From assembly GCA_013396525.1 (NCBI GenBank), contig VWYX01000121.1, forward strand, positions 1,347,655-1,411,654: DNA of 64,000 bases. Reading direction: 5' to 3'. A model generated the notes under the pieces. The model did not search any database. It saw only the letters and a program-made list of their open reading frames with translations, and had not been told where the DNA came from. A program made the position numbers and the translations under genes. Below, in pieces: positions 1-13,437 of the stretch. The DNA is from Chaetorhynchus papuensis. Taxonomy: Eukaryota > Chordata > Aves > Passeriformes > Rhipiduridae. Within the stretch, counting starts at the first letter, position 1. The number at the start of each line of letters is the position of its first letter.

Positions 1-3000
1 AGATGAAGTGATGACTTTAACAGATAGAAAGTGGACTATGATTTGGAGGTAAAATAAGTCCCCATTAATTTACAGGGATAAACTTTACATTGATTTCACT
101 AGGAATCTACTAGAAACCATGTAGCATCATTTAAAACATTGATGTTTGGATGCAATGAGTTCATATGGGAAAATTCAGATGTTTTCTTTCCTTTCTTGAA
201 TTTTGCTTTATTTCTATGATTAAAGGAGTACCTGCTACCTCTGTCCCTCTTTAAAGTTTCAGTTTTACAAGATGATTATGTCTTTTGGAATGTGTGTAGG
301 GGTCACCTACCACCAGAAACACACAGATATTATTTTTGTGCTGACGGGAACAACCTGTGATTTTCAATATCTCCAACTGTGAAATGACCTATAGTAACCT
401 ACTGACATGTGAAAGTATTTACTTCTCAGTCAGCTATGAGTGTCAAATGCTAAATGCAACATATAAATACATTAGGTGAACCTGCAACATTTTCTAGAAG
501 AATCTGGGTCCTTAGCCTTTTAGTAGCCTTTTGCAAATTTTACAAGCACATCAGTAAAAGCACAGACTTATTTGAAATCTTTGAAGTTAAACTTCCTGGT
601 ACAAATAAGCCCAAAGTGTCAAAGTTGACAGGTCTGAAAATGCCCATGTGGGCACATATCCTGGAATAAGCAGTTCCTATGATCAAATGACCCAGAATAG
701 ATAAACTCAAGCTTACCTTCACCAGGCTCTAAACAAAGCCTAGTTCAGAGCTGACCCAAACTGCATCATACTAGATCCTGTTCTGGGATGGAGCTGAATG
801 GAGAATTCTGTCATTCTGATGTGACTGGTACTGTCTCATGCTGGTACTACCCATGGCTTTTTGCTCCTCTTGGGAATCTGCGGCTTTTATAAGCGCGTTG
901 GTTCTGACGTGTGTACTGCACGCACTTTAATTCAAAGAAATTTGTTCTTTTCTCACATGAAATTAATGAGGAACACAGATTGGTTCCTACCCATTCTATG
1001 GCATGAAGTGGGCACAAGCTTTCTGAGTGTTTCAGAGCTCTAGCTTCAAGGAAAAAAGCCGAGCTTATCTTTATAAGAGTTGTTTTCAGCTCTTAAATAG
1101 GCAGCCACAGGGAAGAGGGTCTGGCTGAGTCTCTGCTGCAAAGCAAAAGAGGTTCCCTAACAAATACTCAGCCCAAGACTTAGTGCCATGACTGGACTAT
1201 GTCCACCGAGTCCAGGGCTTGCACTTCTAGATGTTATTTGCCATTGCAAGGGCAAATGGGAACCTTTTGAAACAGCAGCCAAGCGGTGGGAATAATTAAG
1301 TCTCCGGGAACTGAACTCTTTTGCTTCTCCTCTTGTTGAGCAGCAGGGCCAATGTTTGTGACTCCCAAGAGATGTGTTGCGTTAGAAGAGGTATGAGGAA
1401 GAATGGCTCTGTCCCTAGCCTTCTGCAAACTAACCTTTAGAAAAGAGTACCAAAAATGTGTTCTTTTAGTGATGCCAGCTGTCCGGGAGATCCCCGAGTA
1501 ATATTTCCTCACACTGTTCTAGTCCAGAGATCTTTTTCCCACATGACCCACAGAAAGAGAAATAAATATGAATCTACCTACTTGTCTTATCACACCAGAA
1601 GCACAGAAACACTCCTGGTACTTGCTCATGCCTCTCACCTCTCCCTGTGCAGCTGCAGACCCTTACCTTCAAACTGAAAACATCTGTGTGGGGTTACTGA
1701 GCACTCTCTTTGATCCCTTCCTTTGGACACCCCAGTCTGGAATTGTGCTTGATGCTGCAGAGAAGACCAGTTTGCTAGCACTATTGGGTGTTTTTCTATT
1801 TTTGGCCTGCAATAGAAAATATTTCATTTGGGATTCGTTTTCCTCTACCACCACAGAACTGTGAAGTTGCTCTTTTGTTGTTGTTGATCTTCTATATCAG
1901 TTGAAGGAATTGAGCAAACACACTTCATTTGTCAATCTGACAAACGGAAAGAAAGAGAAAAGAACAAACCCAACATCACAGGATGCTAAGAAAATAACTT
2001 CTATTTTTAGCCTGGTACATTTTCAGACATGTAAACACCTCTGTTAATCGCAGACCCTGCGGCAGTGCTCTAGGGATTATTGAACTGCTTGGAAAGCTGG
2101 CAGCCCTATATGGCATACCAGTGAAGGACTTGACAAGGCTAATTGTGTTCCAAGTTGTTTTCAGCACCAGTGGGAAATGAGGTCTGTGTGCTGGATGTAC
2201 TGTACAAACTCAGTGGTGACGGAGGAAGGGAGGTGGGGAGAGTGAGGTGCTGAATAAAGGTAACAGGATCCACAAGCATATGACATTTCACTAATATATT
2301 TGGCCTCTGGAATGTGAAAAGCATTTGCATGCTCAACGGGTGTGCGAGGTACTATCGTGAGTGCCTGCATTTCCCTTGGAAGTTTTATATGGCTGTTAGC
2401 TCTGGAGTACATCTTTCTATCTCTTTTCCCTGCACCAGTAAGAATACAAAACTCATTATTGATGAAGTTTTTCCTCTAGACAGAGGATTTTTCAGATCCC
2501 GAGAAGTTATTTTTTTTCCTCCATACATTTTTGAAGCCTAAAAATTATGTCCACAATGTTTCAAGCTCTGCTAAAAACATTTTGGGATTGTCCTCTCTTG
2601 CAAATTCCCAATAGCAGCAAACGATTTGCAAATATCCCCTGGCTTGTCTTCAAATATGGATTTCCATCTAATCTATTGCTTGACTGACTTATCTGTTGTC
2701 CTATGAAGCGCTCCTTAAAGAGTACTTCATTCAAAACCTGTGTGAGAAGGTGAAACTTCTGTAGTATTTGCACCTGTTTATCTCGTATTTAAAATTGTTT
2801 CTGTTCATCAGATTCAGTGTATTTCACCACACTATTTTCCAAGCCTTTGGAATGTATTCAAAACCCATTTATGTGACTTTTTGGGCTCTGGCGGGAGGAG
2901 GCGTGTAACCTTGCATGGCTCAGAGATCCAGGAAAACGAGCTTGCTTTCCATGCTGCAGGAACAAACATGCCATAAAAACACCTCATTGAAACAGATTTA

Positions 3001-3324
3001 ACAGCATTTCCTCTTTTTATGAGCGCTGCAGCAGATTTGTGCTAGGTCTGGCTTTGGTGCCTTGGTTTCCTCTGTCATATGCTGTTAAACATAAAATGTC
3101 CTGCAGAAAGTGATCTCTTTCTTCCTTTCTTGGGTATATCTGCCAGTCTTACAGTGACAGTGCAATCTAAGATTGTGATCAAACTTGAGCGTGCTAGCTG
3201 TTAAGAACTGGTGTTATGAACCCTCTCACTGAGGATTTAATCACAGGAAATTTTGGGCAACGCAATCTCAGGGGGAGATTGTTGGCATAATGGGGTTTTG
3301 GAATAATCTGTCTACCAGAATAAT
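1..3324. other. unique noncoding DNA
   Basis: AT-rich sequence with only short frames, up to 98 codons and overlapping on both strands. No known repeat, exon or RNA was recognised. The portion 2780-3240 has a few retained CpGs and mixed-composition stretches that could be conserved regulatory DNA, but this cannot be judged from one species. Confidence 0.6.
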
Positions 3325-3540
3325 AAAAGAAAAGACAGATAAAAGGATGAAAGGATGTGAGACAAGGTAGGGAGGAATGGAGGCTTGGGGAAAATAGCCA
3401 GGAAATGAAAGAAGGTCTGGAAGAATATCAGGGGTGCAATGGAAAGAGATTGTGAGGAGCATTTCCAGAAGGGAGATGCCTGGCAGAGAAGTATGAAGTG
3501 GTAATAAAGGGAGTGATGCATGCTCTGGCCTGGGGGCAGG
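3325..3540. other. purine-rich strand-asymmetric block
   Basis: The plus strand is strongly enriched in A and G over about 200 bp ('gaaaagacagataaaaggat', 'ggaatggaggcttggggaaa', 'gaaggtctggaagaatatca') with few long pyrimidine runs. It keeps no simple period, so it is not a microsatellite. Two overlapping minus-strand frames of 64 and 69 codons result from the lack of T-rich stops and are not evidence of coding. Confidence 0.6.
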
Positions 3541-6500
3541 AGCAGGTTGGGGCTTGCAAGGGGAGCACTCTCTTTCTAGGACTCTGGACCAGAAAACAAA
3601 AGGATTTTTATGTTTGTGAGCAAGCTAACAGGCAACCTGTAAGCCCATCTTCCTAAAAGTATTGTGTAAAACCTTGTTGGTACACTTAAAACAAAATGAT
3701 GAGGCTATTGCTTCTCATCAAATTTGTTCAGTTCTGGAGTGGTCAAGATTGAAGGATGCCTGCATCCCACTGAAAATAAAAAAAGAGCAACATGCATTCT
3801 CTGGCAACTGTCAATGAAATGGAATAATTTCACTTTCTCCTCCCAATCAAACTAGCTATTCTTATCCATTGATTCTACTAGCAGCAGGCCTTCATCTATG
3901 TTCCTCCATGAATCATGCTTGATTATTGGCTGGGAGGACCTAAACTGTGAGTGGGAGCCTGCCAACCGTGTGCTTGGCCCATGGTCCAGCTTAGATTTCT
4001 GGTAAAGGCATAACCCATGAAAGTGCCCTGAAGTTCAGAAACAAGGGTGAGAAGGATGTCTTGCTGAAGAGAATTTTTTCAGTCATTCTTTAGCTCTGAA
4101 AATGAATGTGAAATCTTGAAGGGGTGTTTCCAGACAGTGTTGGTTTTCCTATTTTCCACTGTGCCTGACATGAATGAGATCAGCATCTCAACAATGAACT
4201 TAGAGCTGTTTTCTCCCAGTTTCCCCTATCAGAGTGATGCTGACCAATTGGCAGGAATGCTAAATCACCAACAGAGCTTCAGGATGGTGCCAGCACCGTG
4301 ATTATTTTAAATATAAATTTTAAATACATTAAAAAAGGTGATGTAGGGATGATGGTTTCAGTATAGGATAGTCCCCTTCTGTGGGGACCCTGAATATTTA
4401 GAGATCAGTTAATTCATGATGGAGAGAGATTAGAGAGATTTGTCCCCAAGTAGTAAAGTAAGCTCTCATGATTATTTTGCTATACTATCAAAAGATTAAT
4501 TGGTAACGTGCATTGGTGTGTGTCATAGAGTAACCTGCAGCATGGTGTGCTGATGACCTAATCTGGTGTCATAGTTGGACCCTGTATCTACCCCAGATGT
4601 CCTGCCCTTTACATGGGCTTCAGACAAAAGGGCAAGGAAAGTAAATTGTACATTTCTTTGCAAAATAGAGTTAGGATGTAGCCAAAGTACCTGCATAGAT
4701 CCATCAATTGAAGAGTACTCAAATCTTCCCATCACATCCTATGCAACTCTAGTGTATTTATTTTTTGTTACCATGAAGATGAACTTCAAAGAAAGTAGAA
4801 ATAAATTAGTTCCTAAGACTCTGCTCTGAGAGAAGCTGTAACTACCAAGACCAAGAACTACTATGATTACTCCACAGACACCAGCACAAAAATGGCAATA
4901 TATTCTGCCAACAATGTGCTGTTCCATTGCTGTAGGACTATCAGCCCCAAATTGCCATCTGTGTCTCCTGCAGTGTTCAGTGTCCCATGTGGCTGATTAG
5001 CTGGCATATGTCATCATGTGAAAGAAGGAATTGTTCTGTCTTGTTGAAGGGCTTTTTCTGCTCAGAATTCTAGATATTTACACTTGTTCATCTAAAAGGT
5101 AAAGTGTTTGTTATGGAACATATAAATGTTCTGAGTACTGCACAGAACAAATAGGACACATAAATCTTGACTGCAAGGAATTTGTCTAATTCAGAAAAAA
5201 ACTTACAGGGTCAGATAGATGACTAGTTGTACATTTTTTAAATAGCTTCAGATGAAAACCTGGGTTTTCAAGGAAAAAAAAATCATAAGAAATTCTTGGT
5301 TTGAGCTGATTTAGTTTTAGATAAGAACTAACCATACGTTAACCATAAGTTTCAATTCAGAGATTCTGCTGTATTCTTGTAAAAATAATAGTTAGGCTGT
5401 TACGGGTTTTCTTTCTTCTCTGTGTGTAACTTCTCTTCTTGAACTGAACTGCAGTCCCACTGATGCAATCTCATCTCTTGCTAATAGGGGACCATGAAGT
5501 GTCTCACAGAAGATGTAGTCTAAACAATAAACATTATTTACAGAGAAGAATGTACAGCAAATACACTTTAATTCCCCATGGAATAGAAATATTTCACCAA
5601 AAAGCGATTCACAACAAATTTTCATGAGGCAATTTCATCTCATTGGTTTTGTCTGTCTTTCTCTTGTGTAAGGGCACTTGCCTTCATGCCAAACAGACAT
5701 CAAGGAGCCAGAAGGGTGGGGGATTTGTAGTTGAAAGGATGAAGAGAGGAGACTGGTTTCTGAAGTACTTGGAGCTGACAATACTGCTAATAATCTGTGG
5801 CTGTTTTTCAAAGAATTATAACCTGGCAAACACATTCAACTTCTGCTGACTCTAAAAGGTTACTGAGATAAATACACGGTTGCTTACTTTAGCAGTATAA
5901 GTTTGCCTGAATAATTTTTCAAACCTAAGAGAAGGAGAAACTTGGCCTGAGACCGCTATGAACTCAAGAAGCAACGAAATCCTGCCTAGATTAATTATCT
6001 AATATTATTCATAATTAATACACATTCATGATTATTATGCTAAACACATATCTAGCTATGGTTAAAATGCTTCTGCTGAGAGTACTCTGGAGTAGAAGCC
6101 ACCTCTTTTCATCTAGAACAAAAGGACAGCAATGTGTGGTTCCTGGTTCCTGCACAGAGGTTCGGTATAAAATAAAATTCCAAAGGAAGACTTAAAGGCA
6201 GTGGAAAAATGGGATATAGCATCACAACTCCTTCTTTTGTAGGAATTTTCTTGCTACTTCATGGAGTTAAGAAGCTGGTCTGGCCAAACTCTGTATCTTT
6301 CCAGCTGAATCCTATACATGAAATAATTTCCTATTTCTTGTGGTTTAGAAAGTAATGATTAGGCCACAGCCAGGGAAAATTCAGGGTAGATCTGCACACT
6401 CTTCAACAATTTAACTCTGAATGGAACCAATTAGATTTCTGTGGAGACCCCCTTAAGATAAGTCCCGCTGATGTTCTGCCAGGCTTTCAAATGCTGTTGC

Positions 6501-7329
6501 AACTTTAGAACTACGATAAATCTGTGATAATTCACCTCAGCAGCCTCTCTCAGGAGCTTTTAACCCAAGTAGCTTGCCGGCTTTCTTAAACATGCTTTAC
6601 TGTATATAGACACTTCAGCTTTTTTGTGTATTTCTGTTTCTTTGCTGGTATGAACCACTCCTTAAAATGGTCTGTTTCCCTGGCACTGGGAATGAAACTG
6701 GAACAGCTTGTCCTGGCAACTGTTGCTAGTCTACAGTAATTGGATGTATTAAAAATAAAAACAACAACAAAACAATTGTTTTTCCTCATTCCTTCCCAGT
6801 AGAAATCAGTTAGTCACAGGCTTTATTTAGCACATGTGACATTTACCTAAGCAAAGGCAACTGGTGAGCCAGTTCTATGTAACAGTCCTGGGGAGCACAG
6901 ATCTTACTCATGCTGCAGACTTTGTTCTGCTGTCCTGCTTGTCACCAGGGGTAGTCATCACTCAGGATGTTTCTGGTAGCAGGACAAACTGCTACGAGAT
7001 TATTGCCATGAATTGGAAAGGAATTGGACGGAGGAATTACTGTGGGGAGTGCCTTCCAGCAACACCCCATGCAAAGAGTTTTCCCTGGGCTTCGTGTCAG
7101 GACCACATCCTCGGCATAAATTGTCACCTTCAGTGCTTGTTTTCTGCTGTTCATCAGATCCCTGTGTGCTCCTGCTCATGTGAGGGTTTTTGTAATAAAT
7201 TACACACTTGTTCTTCCATCACATGATGCCTTCCCTGTCTCCTACCCGTCCCTATCTCTGCAATCCTTATCTCCAGTCTCCAGGGGGAAGTGGGGAATCA
7301 TTTTATTTTCTTGAGAAGACACCTGATTT
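3541..7329. other. unique noncoding DNA
   Basis: AT-rich, CpG-poor. The 120-codon frame at 6864-7226 is cysteine-rich (runs such as CSCSCEGFC) but has no recognisable domain, no paralog and no signal peptide. It is treated as chance. I see no repeat family. Confidence 0.6.
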
Positions 7330-7640
7330 ATGACATGTGGGTTCAGTTTTCTTGGGAAGGCTGCTCAAGTCAGGTCAAAAGTTGAAGGCAGTTTGGGATG
7401 TGGGAGGAAGGCCAGTCAGGAAAGTGCTGGTTCAGTTTTTGTGGTTTCATTTTTCTTAAGGTAGCTGTAGTGGAAGTGGAGGCCCCTGGGAGCTGTAGAT
7501 TTGAATTGATTTCCCTTCTCCAAGTGAGGTCACCCCAAGATACATCACCCAGAGAGAAACACCTTCGCTACCTGGCACAATGCAGATGACCTCTTGATAG
7601 GATGTCTGAATAAAACATGCAGTTTTGACTCTGCAACCTG
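7330..7640 (+). mobile_element. weak LTR-like block (uncertain)
   Basis: A 300-bp stretch ends in 'gtctgaataaaacatgcagt' (about 7604), followed by a short pyrimidine- and CT-rich region. That arrangement resembles a polyadenylation signal near the R/U5 boundary of a retroviral LTR. I see no clear TG...CA ends, target-site duplication or internal viral genes. It may equally be unique sequence with a chance AATAAA. Confidence 0.2.
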
Positions 7641-10600
7641 CTTGTAGAGGTGTTCATTTGGGCAGTAGTACAGCTGGGCAGTAGTGTAGGTAGCTTTCCT
7701 GCTACATGCCCTAATAACTGTGGATTTTCCTTCCCTGCAGCCTTCTGTCAGTGTTGTGACTCCAGCTCATCATTTTCTTTGCATTTATTGACAGCATCTA
7801 AGGGAGAATTGAGTCAATTGAAATGTGCAATGTAACATCTGATGAATTTTTTCAAGGTGTCCCTTTGTTTCAATGGGAAATATCAAAAATAATTCTCACT
7901 TTGTGTTAAACTGAATTGTTCTTTAGGTTTTACCTCCATTCCTGTCACATCAGACATAATCTCTCCCTCAGCTCTGACCACGCTTGTGTCTTGCCTGTGT
8001 TTTGTGTGTTGCTTGTGTTTTGAGGGGTGGTTTCTGTCTGTCAACTGTCTCACTCAGAAAAAGGCCCTTTCTTTTCTCTGAGTATCTTGACAGAAAAATA
8101 ATGCTCTCACGTCTCAGTTTCGTCTAGGCATCACCCTGCTTCTGCAAAGCAAGTTATTTTGGTATGTACATTCACATGAGGACATTCTTTATCAGCTGGC
8201 GTCTAATCATTCCTTAGACACAGAATATATAAAATTTTATTTTTAAAACATACAGTGCTATACATAAAAGCCTCCAAGGGTGACTTTGAAGTTTGAAGAT
8301 AATTATTTGGCAAGCATTGTGGGGTCTGCTGACATGGTTGGTTAAAGAACATATTGTGCTAATTTGCAGTTATACTAACAGAGATAAGAAGCATGAACTA
8401 CAGAATTGAATACAACCAGGGGCATGTAAATGGGACCTATGCTAAGCCTGCTGGATCTCCTGAGGTTCTGGCTCCAGTTTAGAGCATTTCTTCATTTAAA
8501 ACCCCTCTATTGAAAAGCGAGATATGTTTAATGTTCCAGAGGAATGTGAAAGCTGGAAGACTCTCCAGAAAATGAGATTTCCCTTTCACGCCTGATAAGC
8601 AATTCATCTATTGTTACCTGCTTTTCCTTTCCTGGATAATTACAGAAGATATGAATTTCATCTCCCATGTTAATAATATCTATCTAGTGTTAAAGACTTT
8701 ATTGGATGAACTGATAGATTTTGAATTTTGCAAAATCTCCACAAACAGGGGTATAGGGCAACAAATAACTAAGGACATTGTTCTTCTAGTTTGGCATTAC
8801 AGAAAGTACCTTAAGATGAACTTTGGTTATTCCTGTAGGAATGATTTAAAATACCTGCTCCATTCTTCTGCCAGATATTATTACCCCAGCAGCAGAGGCA
8901 GCAGAAATAGTGATATACCCTTCTCTCAGCTACAGAGGTCATAGCCTGGTGTACTCACTGAAACTGCAATAAGACTTAGCTTTTGGGCAGTAACTCCTGG
9001 CTGTGTGGGCAGGCAGCTGAGAGCAATAACCTCTTAAATTATTCCAGCTTACATTGCAAGAACTCATTTAGAAGTACTCTGCATCATCCTGGGCCCATAT
9101 TTTCTCAGGTGCATTTGCTGTCATGAGGCTTCGTGTACAGTTTGCACCGACATACATGTGGTCATTTGAGTTCTCATCTGTGCATGAAACCACCAAAATG
9201 AAGTTGTCTTGTGTGCAGTGTGGGTGGATATCCATCGAGGTACTGATCACAGGAACGTCCTGATGCTTTTAGAAATCCTGTTCCTCTGTCTCTGTAAGGT
9301 GGCTGGTAATGGCACCGTGTTCTTGTACCTGGCTGGGACCCTTGAGATTGCAAATCAAAAGTCAGACATTTCTCTCACACCAAAGGTCCGCAACATGCCG
9401 GGCTTTGGATATATCATGTAAACCCCTTGAGGTTTCCCTGGATTTCTCACTGAAAGCAAGATACTTCTCTCTCACAGGACCTGGGAGCTGCTGCCTCAGT
9501 GATGTTTTCACAATGCCATGCTCACTAAGCCCCATCCCTGCCTTGCTGCATGCCACTCAGCAGCTTACCTGTATGCCAGGTTTGGCTGCTAGTTCTTGCT
9601 CACAGGTGGAGCTGTACTGTTCAGAAATCCATTCAATTACCAGCATCTGTGGAAAATATCTCATGGCATGAAGACACTGTGGATTAGAAAGCAATGGCTG
9701 CACAACTGTCATGTTTGTGGGTCTAGGTTGGTTTGTTGGTTTGTTGGGGGTTTTTTTGTTAGAGGGTAAATACTGTGTAATAATCCCTTGCAATTACTAT
9801 ATTCTTAATAGAGGCAATAAAAAGATTAATAAAGTTATTTTGGAACAATTATTTAAAGACTGAAAGCAACAGTAATGATCACAGTTTAAGTGGGGGCAAG
9901 CAAGAGCTATGCCAATCCACATCCCTGCTCACCAGCTCCTCCTCTGCTGGTCTAGTCCTTCATCAAAAGCTTTCAAATAGACTTTTGAAGTCACATTGAC
10001 CACAGTGGACTCACAAAATTCTCTCAGTGACTTTTACTTTCCCCCTTAATTCTTGGCATTTTCTTAGGAACTTGAGATTTGATTGAGGCTTGCGTCTTTT
10101 TCAGGTCTAAGTCAAACTATTATTTCCCTAGACTTTATATGCTTTTGAAAAGTATTAATGACTAAACAGCTGTACTTGACATTTCTTTTGGGATGGAGGA
10201 GAAACTGACTAGTGGTTTTCCATAATAGATATATCTATTCAGGAAATGTCTGTTGGAAGCAGAACTTCAAGGTTTATCTTGGCATATCCAAACTGCCACT
10301 TGGAAACAATAGCTTCATTCATGGCTCTAGATTTTGTTGTTGCTAAGATTTCTGTGCTTACTAAAGTGTGGTATACACATATAAGGGACAAAAATATAAT
10401 ATCAGTGGAGTTGAAGATGAGCTATTGTGAACAGTTATCTGAATAAATAGTTAACATGTCAATCCCCAGCCTCCACTCATGTTCATACTTCTCACAGCTG
10501 AAGCCACATGGGAACTATGGTGAATACAAGAAAATCTCAGCTAAATCTTAATAATTGAGCGTGTAATCAAATAATAAAAATACTGACCTGATTTACAACA

Positions 10601-11047
10601 GCCTGAGCACCATTTTTCTCAGGTTGGCATCTGGAACTGGAGTTCCTTTACAACATCTGACGACTGTAAGGACAATAATGCCAGCTTACTTTAACTCATA
10701 AATGGCACCTCCTTTTTCTTCTGGATGACTTATCAACTTAGTTTCCTGTTTCATTTTTTTATGTCAGAAAATGAAGATGATTAACACAATCCAAGTACCT
10801 ATTGAAAGGCTTGATGTTTCTCTTTTTTCCATATTATCTTCATCTGCCTCTGCCTTGAAATGTTTCTGTTTCCCTCCCTCAGCCCTGAAGAATTCTGATA
10901 ATTAATTGTGGGTGAAGTCATCAAAAAAAAGAAAGTAGTGAACAATTACTAGTTTCAGATTGGGGTGTGTGTGGATTTTCAATGAAACTGTGGATGTAGA
11001 GGTAGGTATCTGGTGCCTAACAGTATTTCAGAGGTACTGCCTCAAGG
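7641..11047. other. unique noncoding DNA
   Basis: Nothing coding recognised. Small landmarks are a near-tandem 'ggtttgtt' at about 9730-9747 and a perfect 16-bp AT-rich palindrome at 10224-10239 ('aatagatatatctatt'). The 120-codon frame at 9309-9671 overlaps minus-strand frames and matches no family. Confidence 0.6.
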
Positions 11048-11140
11048 ATACAGTTTAGTCGTGGACTTGGCAGTGCGGGGTTAATGGCTGGGCTCGGTGA
11101 TCTCACAGGTCTTTTCCAACCTTATGGTTCTGTGATTCTA
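11048..11140 (+). mobile_element. CR1 LINE 3' end fragment
   Basis: This short piece is the extreme 3' end of a CR1 non-LTR retrotransposon in sense orientation. It shows the typical order of the CR1 tail: a block about a lone nucleotide-rich 'ttggcagtg...ggttaatgg' stretch, then 'tgatctcacaggtcttttcc', then 'aacctta' and a terminal 'ttctgtgattcta' that is a degraded pair of the ATTCTATG octamer. CR1 copies are normally 5'-truncated during target-primed reverse transcription, which explains why only about 90 bp remain. It has no coding capacity. Orientation comes from the octamer-like tail lying on the right. Confidence 0.85.
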
Positions 11141-12130
11141 GGGATTGCTGTAGACCACCTGCACTGGTTTTCAGGGCAGGCCTGCAATGTCTCTGTTGCA
11201 CAGTGGTCAAGTGTTCAGAAAGCAAACTTGCTTTCTAATTTTCTCGCTTGGTAGCAAACTGGCTCTTGAGAATCAGTTAATGATAGATCGTATATCTGAA
11301 GCTGGCACTGCACTGTGGATTGCAGCCATAGCATTAAGAGCCTTTAAAGGCTGAGTGGCTATTACTGATCTATAAAACATTATTGCATAGCAATTTATTC
11401 CATGAAACCAAAATGATACAGGCAGAAACTGTATTCATTACACAAACAGCACTCTTCCACAAACAGGATTGACATTCTATAAGCAGCACACATGCAGGAA
11501 TGAGAATTTCATAAAACAAACCATGAAAGGAACAAACTGTTACAGACTGATGTAATTTCAATAATTTTGTAGTGGGGAATTTCCACCCGCTATGCGTGAA
11601 AAGAAAAGTACACATAGTCCTGTGCGCTCACTATGTATTTACTTCTTTGACAGTGGCAAGCATATTAGTGGGTGAAATGGTGGCTTTGGGTCCTTTCTGG
11701 TATTCCTTGACCATTCACAGAGAGTCATTGCTTCCTAAAGTTAGGGAAAAGAAAATTTGTATTTTGGTAATTTATGTGATTCCCAATTGGAAGAAAACTT
11801 TTAAAACATTTTAATTAAAAAAAAACCCCACGAAAACAGAACAGTTTAATTTTAATTGAGGTTTTTTTTTTCTCTCCAGGAGTAAAAAATAAGCTCATTG
11901 GGAGGAAAATTGCATGATAGCTTACAGTCGATTTCTTTCAGACAGCAGTAATGGAAACTGTCCTTTTGAATATAATTACATATGTGAACAATCAGGGAGA
12001 TCTGCCAAAGTTTTCACTGCTGGGAAGTTAATCTTTCATCTTTTCAAATATTTATTTATAGATTCAGATCACTCACAGGAAGAACAACAGCAGCTGTGGT
12101 CTCAGTGTTTGCATTAATTACTAGAAAAGT
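11141..12130. other. unique noncoding DNA
   Basis: AT-rich. A poly-T/pyrimidine run ends in 'tctctccag' at 11879, which resembles a 3' splice acceptor. All three downstream frames close within a few to about a dozen codons, so no coding exon follows. Confidence 0.55.
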
Positions 12131-12169
12131 GTACATGTATGTATACATATACACACACAAACACACATA
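12131..12169. repeat. (CA)n/(TA)n-type microsatellite
   Basis: Alternating purine-pyrimidine tract with mixed TG, TA and CA dinucleotides, interrupted by single A insertions. It is short and imperfect. Confidence 0.8.
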
Positions 12170-12354
12170 ACAGTATTCCAGACACACAGCAGAAACTTCT
12201 GTATTGCTAAAACTAAAATCAGGCTCATATTTTCCATTTCCAGTTCTGAACCACTTTTGTGTTATGCTGAAAATTTTATTGACTTATTAGGTTCAGACAC
12301 TGCTTGTCATTCAAATCTAGGTTATTCATACAAACAAGTCTGAATGTCAGATAT

Positions 12355-12805
12355 TGGAAGGTCATTTTTTTGGCACTCCACTTCTGGAAAGATGTGAACC
12401 AGTTGGAAAGAATCTGGAGGAAAGTAACAGAAATGAGTAGAGGTCCAGAAAACATAACCCATGTGAAAAGATTGAAGGTGCCAAGGCTGTTTAGTCTAGA
12501 GAGGAGCAGAGAGAGGGGGAAAATTTTAATAGCTTTCATATATCTAATAAGCAGCTACGCTTATCTATTTCCAAGCTGATGGCTGATAAAGCAAGAAGGA
12601 ATGATCTTAAACTGTGCTAAGTGAGAGACAGATGAGACACTAGGAAATACACTGTAATGGTATGGCTAGACAAGGACTGGAAGAGTGCTGGAAACTTGAT
12701 CATCTGGAGATTTTAAAGAGCAGGTTAGAAAAACGTCAGCCAAGAAACCTTGGAAGGGGGGTAGCGGAAGGAATGAAAGGGTTGAACTAGGCAATCTTGA
12801 CAATC
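12355..12805 (+). mobile_element. old, diverged CR1 LINE fragment
   Basis: About 450 bp match, by eye, the 3' part of an older CR1 subfamily in sense orientation. Landmarks in order are 'gtgaaccagttggaaagaat' near 12394, 'agaggtccagaaaacataac' near 12440, 'ctgtttagtctagagaggag' near 12487, 'ggagattttaaagagcaggt' near 12706, and 'gggttgaactaggcaatctt' near 12779. These correspond to the line of blocks that precede the CR1 3' end in birds and other sauropsids. Gaps and many substitutions indicate great age, and the octamer tail is missing. The right part was probably lost by deletion. A 91-codon frame crossing this copy is a by-product, not a gene. Confidence 0.8.
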
Positions 12806-13264
12806 TTTTGAAAATTCCTTTTTTCTGGATTACATTACTTCATATCCTGGACTGTTGTAGTACCTTCACTACCTTTCCAGGCATTCAAGATAGCCTGGAG
12901 ACAGATGTAATTTTCCAGATCAGAATGCACCAGTGGAAAAGGCTACCTTCCCATGTTGTTGCATGCAGTGGGAACATGCCATTTCTTTGTTCTGTTGTTC
13001 CAGTCAGCTACCAGAGTGGCTTAGGCGGGCACTCCATTTCAGTAAAGATAACTAAATTAGTAAAGATCTTTTTGAAGTGTGTATGTGAATCTGGCTCTCT
13101 CATTTGACTAAGCAGCACTTGACAGTAGGTCTCCAACAAGATCAGTGATAAGGAGGAGGTGAGCCTGGGCTATTTGAGCACATTTTCTTCTTCCCTCTTA
13201 AGACTTCGCCAACATTGCTCATAATTGTCCCGATTAACCTTGGTGCTTTCCCACCTGGCATCCT

Positions 13265-13437
13265 TTCTTCAAGGAACAAATATCTTTCCCATCCTTGGAA
13301 GTGCTCAAGGCCAGATTGGGTGGGATTTTGAGCTACCTCATATAGTGGAAGGTGTCCTTGCCCATGGCAGGGGGTGCTGGAACTAGATGATTTTTAAGGC
13401 CCCTTCCGACCCAAATCATTCCATTCAATGATTCATG
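13265..13437 (+). mobile_element. CR1 LINE 3' end fragment
   Basis: Sense-orientation CR1 tail. It carries 'ccttggaagtgctcaaggcc' at about 13294, the block 'tggaaggtgtccttgcccat' at about 13346, 'caggggg' followed by 'ggaactagatgatttttaag', and 'gaccca' next to a degraded octamer end around 13418-13437. This is the canonical order of the last 170 bp of avian CR1. The copy is 5'-truncated and noncoding. It lies only about 460 bp from the older CR1 copy to its left and shares its orientation. The two differ in subfamily and seem to be separate insertions. Confidence 0.9.

Noticed and set aside
6864..7226. 120-codon cysteine-rich frame.
   Set aside because: No signal peptide, no consistent cysteine framework and a minus-strand frame of 70 codons within it. 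It is likely chance.
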